From: JANNSX01 sp041397825
Lineage (GTDB): Bacteria; Pseudomonadota; Alphaproteobacteria; Rhizobiales; Hyphomicrobiaceae
Direction of reading: 5' to 3'
Assembly (NCBI GenBank): GCA_041397825.1
Contig: JAWKVX010000009.1
Location: 1 to 37,718, forward strand
DNA: 37,718 bases
Shown here: one piece after another, positions 32,747 to 37,718 of the stretch
Numbering within the stretch: position 1 is the stretch's first letter
Layout of the letters: each line of letters begins with the position of its first letter
The notes under the pieces: generated by a model
The model's input: only the letters and a program-made list of their open reading frames with translations
Databases searched by the model: none
Told to the model about the DNA's origin: nothing
Program-made: the position numbers and the translations under genes

Positions 32747-33166
32747 TCAGTCCTTCGCTTCCGGCTCCAACTTCAACGCCACGCCGTTGATGCAGTAGCG
32801 CAGTCCCGTCGGCTTCGGTCCGTCGGGGAAGACATGCCCGAGATGCGCGTCGCACTCAGCACAGTGCACCTCGGTGCGACGCATGAAGAACGAGCGATCC
32901 TCGGTCGTGCCGACGGCGTCCGTCGAGACAGGCTCGTAGTAGCTCGGCCATCCTGTCCCGGAATCGAATTTCGCCTCCGAGGAGAACAGCGGTGCGCCAC
33001 AGCACACGCACATGTAGGTGCCGCCCGCCTTCTCCTTGTGGTAGGGGTGGGAGTAAGCGCGCTCGGTGCCGTGCTCCCGCGTGACCCGATAGGCCTCAGG
33101 CGAGAGCTCGGCCCGCCAGTCCTTGTTGCTCTTGGCCATGGCCTGGATCTTCTGTTTGCCTGTCAT
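32747..33166 (-). CDS. msrB: Peptide methionine-(R)-S-oxide reductase MsrB
   Basis: It repairs methionine-R-sulfoxide in oxidised proteins, using thioredoxin. ATG 33166 (MTGKQKIQAMAKSNKDWRAEL) is chosen because GGAGGA lies ~8 bases upstream; the frame opens at 33241. The protein has 139 residues, normal for the family. The structural zinc is held by two cysteine pairs, CVCC and CAEC. The catalytic Cys is in the signature LRYCINGVAL, with SGTGWPSYYEP upstream. No signal peptide. It fits the antioxidant theme with sodB, although not in the same transcription unit. Confidence 0.95.
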   Translation of the reverse strand: MTGKQKIQAMAKSNKDWRAELSPEAYRVTREHGTERAYSHPYHKEKAGGTYMCVCCGAPLFSSEAKFDSGTGWPSYYEPVSTDAVGTTEDRSFFMRRTEVHCAECDAHLGHVFPDGPKPTGLRYCINGVALKLEPEAKD

Positions 33167-33333
33167 CAGCGAGTCCTCCGCGCTCTCGGCTCCCATGATG
33201 TGGGCTCCGGCTGACGGCTTGTCGAGGCATGCCCCGATCACTCTCCCGTGTTCGATAGCGGTTGCCGTCGCCCATCAGTTGATTATAACACGCGCTTCCC
33301 CGGGAACGTCAGCAGTGAGGGAGATTCCGAGGC

Positions 33334-34638
33334 ATGCGACTGATGATCCCGGCCGTTCTGGCGCTCTTTATCGCGTCGATCCTCGGTATCGATCCGGCGT
33401 GGGCGGAGGCGTCAGCGGGCGAGGTGCCGCTCAACCGGCTATTCGGCATTCCGATCGATTTCCTGATCTTCGCAGCGACGCTGGGTGGCGTGGCTTTGCT
33501 CCACCACCGGACGCTTCAGGTGGCGCTTACCGGGCTCGCGACCATCATCCTCTACAAGCTTGTCTTCTCGGGGTTCAAGACCGGGCTGGGGTTCTCCGGA
33601 CTTGTCGGCCATTTCGGTCACGAGTGGGTGCTGCTCGCCAACCTGTTTCTGCTGCTGACCGGCTTCGGCCTGCTGTCGCGGCACTTCGAGGAGAGCCGGC
33701 TCCCCGACGAGATGCCAGCGATTCTTCCGGATGACTGGAAGGGCTGCTTCGTTCTGCTCGTCCTGATCTGGGTCCTCTCGGGCTTCCTCGACAACATCGC
33801 GGCCGCCATCATCGGTACCACCGTCGCCACCAAGGTCTTTCACGACAAGGTGCACATCGGCTATCTGGCCGCCATCGTCGCGGCCTCCAATGCCGGCGGG
33901 GCCGGCAGCGTCCTCGGCGACACGACGACGACGATGATGTGGATCGACGGCGTCAGCCCTCTGGACGTGCTGCATGCATATATTGCGGCGTTCGCAGCCT
34001 TGCTGGTCTTCGGCATACCCGCATCGCTCAAGCAACAGCGCTACTCTCCCGTCATGAAGCACATCGAAGGCGCGTTCACGATCGACTACGCGCGCGTTAC
34101 GGTCGTCGGGCTCATTCTGGTAGCGGCGGTGGCGACCAACATCACCACCAACATCTTCGCACCAGAGCTCGCTGAAATGCTGCCCGTGCTCGGCATCTCA
34201 GTCTGGGCCGTCCTGCTGTTGGCGAGTGGCTGGCGCCGACCGGACTGGTCCATCATGCCGGAAACCGCCAAGGGATCGATTTTCCTTCTGGCTCTGGTCG
34301 CGTCGGCCTCGATGATGCCGGTGGAGGAGCTGCCATCGGCCTCCTGGCAGACGGCGCTCGGCCTCGGCTTCGTATCGTCCGTCTTCGACAATATTCCGCT
34401 GACGGCGCTGGCGCTGAAGCAAGGCGGCTACGACTGGGGACTGCTCGCCTTTGCCGTCGGCTTCGGCGGCTCGATGGTCTGGTTCGGATCGTCAGCGGGC
34501 GTGGCGGTATCGAATCTGAGGCCGGAGGCCCGCTCGGTCGGCCTTTGGGTCCGGCACGGCTGGCCGGTCGTCATCGGCTACATCGTCGGCTTCTTCGTGC
34601 TGCTCTTGCTCCTGGGCTGGCATCCGGTGCATCGCTGA
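33334..34638 (+). CDS. IT-superfamily transporter, NhaD/citrate-transporter-like
   Basis: This 434-residue inner-membrane protein begins MRLMIPAVLALFIASILG, a hydrophobic start ending in PAWAEA that looks like a cleavable signal. About ten further segments follow. Family features are SGFLDNIAAAIIG and SNAGGAGSVLGDTTTTMMWI, close to the NhaD Na+/H+ antiporter pattern (NAGG...GD-x-TTTM). The second half repeats SSVFDNIPLTALAL with GGSMVWFGSSAGVAV, the mirrored discontinuous helix typical of the ArsB/NhaD/CitMHS group. Sodium/proton exchange or organic-acid transport are both possible. It appears monocistronic. Confidence 0.85.
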   Translation: MRLMIPAVLALFIASILGIDPAWAEASAGEVPLNRLFGIPIDFLIFAATLGGVALLHHRTLQVALTGLATIILYKLVFSGFKTGLGFSGLVGHFGHEWVLLANLFLLLTGFGLLSRHFEESRLPDEMPAILPDDWKGCFVLLVLIWVLSGFLDNIAAAIIGTTVATKVFHDKVHIGYLAAIVAASNAGGAGSVLGDTTTTMMWIDGVSPLDVLHAYIAAFAALLVFGIPASLKQQRYSPVMKHIEGAFTIDYARVTVVGLILVAAVATNITTNIFAPELAEMLPVLGISVWAVLLLASGWRRPDWSIMPETAKGSIFLLALVASASMMPVEELPSASWQTALGLGFVSSVFDNIPLTALALKQGGYDWGLLAFAVGFGGSMVWFGSSAGVAVSNLRPEARSVGLWVRHGWPVVIGYIVGFFVLLLLLGWHPVHR

Positions 34639-35184
34639 CGCCCGCCTGGACGCGCGTCGGATGCCGGCATGATTGACCATCGAACCCGCGCAAGGCGGAG
34701 GATCAGAGTGGCTGCGGTCCCTGTTTCCCGCGACCGACACTTCGGCCCGTTCCACTTTGGCGTGGTCGTGTCTGTTCCGAGCGCCCGGAATCCCTCGCGA
34801 AACGCTAAGTATTCGCTCATCATGTTCGCTGGGAAATACGAGACGATTAGATTTTCTTAATCTAGTTGTTTTCCCTTACCGTCGACCGATAACTCTTATT
34901 TCTTCGATCATCTGCACGATTTTTCCAATACTTTAGACGGACCCAGCCGGTGGCCTGTTCACGTTCCTGTCGGGTTCTATTGAAAGCTTCACAAAAACTC
35001 ACTACGAGTCGCGTTGATTGCTGATGCGTAAGAGCTGTTCCGGCTCAGATCGAGGAAGAGCTGAAATTTTGATCCGGAAATGCCTCCGTAGACTGGAGTT
35101 CTACTTGGGTCGAATGGCTGCTCGCCAGCCGCCAGCGGCAAGACGTGATGAATTTCTCGAACAGGGGAGTGCCCGCTAGGGAGC
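34639..35184. other. Long AT-enriched leader region upstream of mucR
   Basis: No gene is supported in these 546 bases. Bases ~34840-34960 are markedly AT-rich for this genome and contain the dyad TAGATT (34848-34853) / AATCTA (34859-34864). MucR/Ros proteins bind AT-rich DNA and commonly repress their own promoter, so this is the likely autoregulatory region. A small RNA or long leader is possible but not shown. Confidence 0.45.
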
Positions 35185-35604
35185 ATGCAAGAGATGGAAC
35201 AGGATATGGACAGAAACGAAATCGTCGAGCTGACCGCGGATATCGTGTCAGCTTACGTCAGCAACAACACGGTGGTCGCATCGGAGTTGCCGCAACTCAT
35301 TTCAGATGTCCATGGCGCCCTGACGAGAGCGACCGGCGCAGTGGCTCCGCCTGTTCGCGAGGATCTCAAGCCGGCGGTTGCCATCAAGAAGTCCGTTACA
35401 CCCGACTACATCGTCTGCCTCGAGGACGGAAAGAAATTCAAGTCGCTGAAGCGGCACATCAGAACGCACTACAATCTGTCGCCGGAGGAATATCGCGAGA
35501 AGTGGGATCTTCCCCACGATTATCCGATGGTTGCTCCGAACTATGCGTCGGCGCGATCGCAACTGGCGAAGAAGATGGGTCTGGGACAGCGCCGGCGCCG
35601 CTGA
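35185..35604 (+). CDS. mucR: MucR/Ros-family zinc-finger transcriptional regulator
   Basis: This 139-residue regulator starts at ATG 35185; ATG 35206 (MDRNEIVELTADIVSAYV) is a strong alternative start. Residues ~10-50 form the conserved N-terminal oligomerisation region. The DNA-binding zinc finger is VCLEDGKKFKSLKRHIRTHY (~77-96), with Cys78, Asp81, His91 and His95. The second usual Cys is Asp, a variant known in part of this family (Mesorhizobium-type members). NLSPEEYREKWDLPHDYPMVAPNYA is the canonical C-terminal part. MucR proteins silence AT-rich and horizontally acquired genes and control surface polysaccharide, motility and cell-cycle genes in Hyphomicrobiales. Confidence 0.95.
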   Translation: MQEMEQDMDRNEIVELTADIVSAYVSNNTVVASELPQLISDVHGALTRATGAVAPPVREDLKPAVAIKKSVTPDYIVCLEDGKKFKSLKRHIRTHYNLSPEEYREKWDLPHDYPMVAPNYASARSQLAKKMGLGQRRRR

Positions 35605-35899
35605 CCGGTCGGCGAGCCGCGCGGAGCTGCTCGAGGGCTCGCCTCCGCCGGTCGCCATCGAGCACCGCTTGCTCGGCGGCGTGCGCGCGGACGAGTGCCA
35701 CATGGCGATTGAGATCGTAGCTCCAGTCGCGCCGCGTCGCCCGCCGCCGCTCGGCAGCGAGCGCGCGTGCCAGTTTGGCAACGATGCTTTCGAGCCCGGG
35801 CCCGCTCAGTCTCGCCACATCCTCCGGCCAGACGGCAAGCAGTCTCGGTAGATCGCGGGCTCTGACATAGGCCATGTCGGTCAGGAACGGTGCGCGCAT
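35459..35899 (-). CDS. Hypothetical protein, antisense-overlapping the 3' end of mucR
   Basis: A 146-residue frame starts at ATG 35899 (MRAPFLTDMAYVRARDLPRLLAVWP), with AAGGAG about 9 bases upstream. The first ~95 residues look like a real compact helical, Arg/Ala-rich domain (LAVWPEDVARLSGPGLESIVAKLARALAAERRR, then RRDWSYDLNRHVALVRAH), and I recall similar unnamed proteins near this regulator block in Hyphomicrobiales. The C-terminal ~50 residues are Pro/Ser-rich and are encoded antisense to the last 146 bases of mucR, so the true gene may have evolved a longer tail. No function can be assigned. Confidence 0.55.
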   Translation of the reverse strand: MRAPFLTDMAYVRARDLPRLLAVWPEDVARLSGPGLESIVAKLARALAAERRRATRRDWSYDLNRHVALVRAHAAEQAVLDGDRRRRALEQLRAARRPVSGAGAVPDPSSSPVAIAPTHSSEQPSDNRGEDPTSRDIPPATDCSAF

Positions 35900-35983
35900 T
35901 TGTGGTGCTCCTTCCACGTCGTGGTGGTTGAGCAGCCTCGCACGCTCGCGAGTGGCCGGGGATAACCCGGGCCCGATCCTACA

Positions 35984-36014
35984 GTATACGGTTAATCAGC
36001 ATTCGTATACGAAT
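35984..36014. promoter_or_regulatory. Two GTATACG motifs 21 bp apart, including a 14-bp perfect palindrome
   Basis: GTATACG occurs at 35984-35990 and 36005-36011, exactly 21 bases apart (two helical turns). The second copy is the core of the perfect palindrome ATTCGTATACGAAT (36001-36014). It lies in the 272-base region between the divergent genes at 35899 and 36172, so it may be a cooperative operator for one or both. The bound protein is unknown. Confidence 0.45.
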
Positions 36015-36171
36015 TCGTTACCAATCCTTCGATCGATGGCGAAAAACTTATCCCCGGTCACCGGCACGGACCTATCATCCGATGCACCGCAGGACGGCTA
36101 CGGGCCAAGGATGACCGGTACACTGCGGCAATCGCGAGGGGTTCGCATGGGAGTTCGGGGATCCGTCAGAA

Positions 36172-36597
36172 ATGAGCTGCCGCAGCCATCATGCAGCACG
36201 ACAAGAGCAATTCGCAGAGACGCCGCTCCAGGGTTCGGCACACGTTTCGCTCGTCAAATCGGTGGTCGATGGAACAGTCAGCCGAATCTTTGACGTCGCG
36301 GTGACGGATCTGGCCCTGACGCGCCGAGGGACCGCAGAGATCGCTTTCGCACGGCAGGTGGCCATGTATCTCACGCATGTCGCCGGCGGTCTGTCGCTCT
36401 CCGAGGTCGGACGGATCTTCAATCGCGACCGCACTACGGTCGCCTATGCCTGCCTCATCATCGAGGACCGGCGTGACGATCCGAGACTCGACCGGGCACT
36501 GGAGATGATCGAGGCCATCTTGAAGCGGGTTGCTCCGCCTTCGAGCCTCGAGCTCATCGAGCGCCGCCGGTCGTTCCAGCAGCGGTCTGTCGCGTGA
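36172..36597 (+). CDS. HTH protein resembling DnaA domain IV
   Basis: This 141-residue protein starts at ATG 36172; the exact start is uncertain. Residues ~52-115 resemble the DNA-binding domain IV of DnaA: RGTAEIAFARQVAMYLTHVA, then GLSLSEVGRIFNRDRTTVAYAC, where RDRTTV matches the DnaA-box-recognition RDHTTV pattern. There is no AAA+ ATPase part, so it is not an initiator itself but a small regulator that may bind DnaA-box-like sites. Alphaproteobacteria carry such proteins next to DUF6456 genes. Its stop overlaps the next start (GTGA), so the two are translationally coupled. Confidence 0.85.
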   Translation: MSCRSHHAARQEQFAETPLQGSAHVSLVKSVVDGTVSRIFDVAVTDLALTRRGTAEIAFARQVAMYLTHVAGGLSLSEVGRIFNRDRTTVAYACLIIEDRRDDPRLDRALEMIEAILKRVAPPSSLELIERRRSFQQRSVA

Positions 36598-37451
36598 AGG
36601 CGGCGATGCGGACGAAGAGTCCGGTGGCGGCACTGGCACGGCTGTTGAGCGTGCTGGCGCGGCAGGGCGGCGCCATTCGGATTGTTCCGGCGTCTGATGG
36701 CGATCCCTCGTCCCCCGTGCTCGAGGGGCTTGCGGTCAACATCTCACCTGTCGTTGTCGCTATGGCAGAGCAGACCGGGCTGATCGAATGCGTCGACGGC
36801 AAGCACCGGATCCTTCCGCCCGGCCTTGCCTGGCTGAAGCGTCGGCTATCGGGTGGCGATGGCTATGCCGAGCAGCATCAGGCTCTGGTCCAGCGCGAGA
36901 TCGGCATTGGTGCGATGCGCTCCAGGGTGCTCGTCAACGAGCAGGAGAGTCCGCTCGCCTGGTTGCGCCGGCGGGCAGACAAGTCCGGCAAACCCATCCT
37001 GTCCGATGCGCAGTTCGAGGCCGGTGAGCGGTTGCGTAGCGATTTCTGGCATGCGGGCATGTCGCCGCGGGTGACGGCGAGCTGGAACGGCCTCGCCAGC
37101 ACGGGCCGGTCGCGGCGTTCGGCACCGGATGAGGCCTCGCGCTTGCGCGACAGCGTTGCCGGCGCCCAGCAGCGGGTCCGACGCGCCCTCGAGGAGGTCG
37201 GGCCCGAGCTTGCCGGCATCCTGGTCGATGTCTGTTGTCACCTGAAGGGCCTCGAGGCATCCGAGACGGCGCGCGGCTGGCCGCAGCGCTCGGGCAAGGT
37301 CGTGCTACTGTTGGCCCTGTCGCGGCTCGCCCGACACTACGGGCTGCTGGTCTCGGAGCGAGGCTCGGGACAAGAGCGAGTGCGACTTACCAGCTGGGGC
37401 GATGCCGACTATCGCCCGACGCTCGGCGCCTGGGCGGGCAAGGCAGAATGA
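36594..37451 (+). CDS. DUF6456-domain protein
   Basis: This 285-residue protein starts at GTG 36594, overlapping the stop of the DnaA-like gene by four bases. The N-terminal half contains winged-helix-like segments (LARLLSVLARQGGAIRIV and SPVVVAMAEQTGLIECVDGKHRI). The C-terminal half (~128-250) is the DUF6456 part, with ESPLAWLRRRADKSGKPILSD, AQFEAGERLRSDFWHAGM and LAGILVDVCCHLKGLEASE. The conserved pairing with a DnaA-domain-IV-like gene suggests the two act together on DNA. No experimental function is known to me. Confidence 0.85.
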   Translation: MKAAMRTKSPVAALARLLSVLARQGGAIRIVPASDGDPSSPVLEGLAVNISPVVVAMAEQTGLIECVDGKHRILPPGLAWLKRRLSGGDGYAEQHQALVQREIGIGAMRSRVLVNEQESPLAWLRRRADKSGKPILSDAQFEAGERLRSDFWHAGMSPRVTASWNGLASTGRSRRSAPDEASRLRDSVAGAQQRVRRALEEVGPELAGILVDVCCHLKGLEASETARGWPQRSGKVVLLLALSRLARHYGLLVSERGSGQERVRLTSWGDADYRPTLGAWAGKAE

Positions 37452-37718
37452 CCATCGACCTCGGCGGCCTCTAGAACATCGTCGAGCTTGCCGATGACGG
37501 ACTCGATCTCGACGCCATAGTCCGTCGGCTGCCATTCACCGTGAAAGCCGCAGGCGATGAGGTGCTGGCCCAGAAGATCGAGCGTCTGCTCGATGTCCTC
37601 GCGGCTCCAGGCTTCGAGCTCGCGGCCGTCGGCGCCGAACACTCGGCGCGAACCGGCGCGACGGATGATCGCAAGCTCAGCATTCGTCAGGTGGGGCAGG
37701 GCAACGGCCGGGGCTCGG
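37409..37718 (-). CDS. Hypothetical protein, 5' end outside the window
   Basis: The frame is open from the right edge to TAG at 37409. The visible ~100 residues include LTNAELAIIRRAGSRRVFG, ADGRELEAWSREDIEQTLDL and GFHGEWQPTDYGVEIESVIG. It is acidic and well-formed, looks like a real soluble protein, and has a Pro/Ala tail at the end. The last 43 bases overlap the 3' end of the convergent DUF6456 gene. I do not recognise the family; GTG 37642 is an internal start-like codon. Confidence 0.55.
   Translation of the reverse strand, partial: RAPAVALPHLTNAELAIIRRAGSRRVFGADGRELEAWSREDIEQTLDLLGQHLIACGFHGEWQPTDYGVEIESVIGKLDDVLEAAEVDGHSALPAQAPSVGR

Noticed and set aside
1..37718. Stop-codon reassignment as explanation of the fused genes
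   Set aside because: TAA, TAG and TGA all end clearly bounded genes in the window (for example 502-504, the glcF stop and the oligopeptidase stop).
1..37718. CRISPR array, tRNA or rRNA genes
   Set aside because: No regularly spaced repeats, cloverleaf-like segments with CCA ends, or rRNA signatures were seen by eye.

Overview
The window looks like a GC-rich chromosome segment of an alphaproteobacterium, most likely Hyphomicrobiales (Rhizobiales). The evidence is a MucR/Ros-type regulator, a DnaA-domain-IV-like HTH protein next to a DUF6456 protein, a perfect TTAA-N7-TTAA (CtrA-type) site, a perfect FNR/FixK-type box, a Fe-type SodB, and rhizobial-style intergenic palindromes. I saw no tRNA, rRNA or CRISPR array.

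Layout. (1) 1-1.9 kb is an accessory patch of lower GC. It holds the 3' end of an Rhs gene whose C-terminal toxin domain lies in the -1 frame behind a slippery A8 tract, then a candidate immunity gene and what looks like a decayed insertion element. (2) 2.1-7.5 kb holds glycolate oxidase glcDEF (minus strand) and a divergent LysR regulator. (3) 7.5-14.9 kb is a minus-strand operon: a YnjBCD-type ABC importer (binding protein, double-length permease, ATPase) followed by a giant protein with two PLP-enzyme domains. (4) 15-19.4 kb holds a small exported protein, a YdjM-like membrane hydrolase, a PF12147-like methyltransferase, an orphan HigA antitoxin, sodB, and a universal stress protein under an FNR/FixK-type box. 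(5) 19.5-27 kb is a dipeptide/oligopeptide-type ABC importer on the minus strand. Its last ATPase reads straight through, without a stop, into a dienelactone-hydrolase-like domain, a SnoaL/NTF2-like domain and a cyclase (kynurenine-formamidase-like) domain, giving 1007 residues. (6) 27-34.6 kb is housekeeping and transport: LysE-type exporter, rpsU, isochorismatase-like hydrolase, an oligopeptidase B fused to a cupin, a fosmidomycin-resistance-type MFS exporter, msrB and an NhaD/IT-superfamily transporter. (7) 35-37.7 kb is a regulatory block: mucR, a convergent antisense-overlapping hypothetical gene, a DnaA-like HTH gene, a DUF6456 gene and a hypothetical gene running off the end.

How it fits together. 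glcDEF oxidises glycolate to glyoxylate. The two ABC operons each end in enzymes, which suggests that uptake and processing of a substrate are coupled. Three large proteins here are in-frame fusions of normally separate enzymes, and two of them keep a Shine-Dalgarno sequence and start codon at the junction. Together with the Rhs slippery site, these fusions are the most unusual feature of the window. The best candidate for an undescribed system is the ABC-ATPase/DLH/SnoaL/cyclase polyprotein, whose DLH domain appears to have lost its catalytic nucleophile and histidine.
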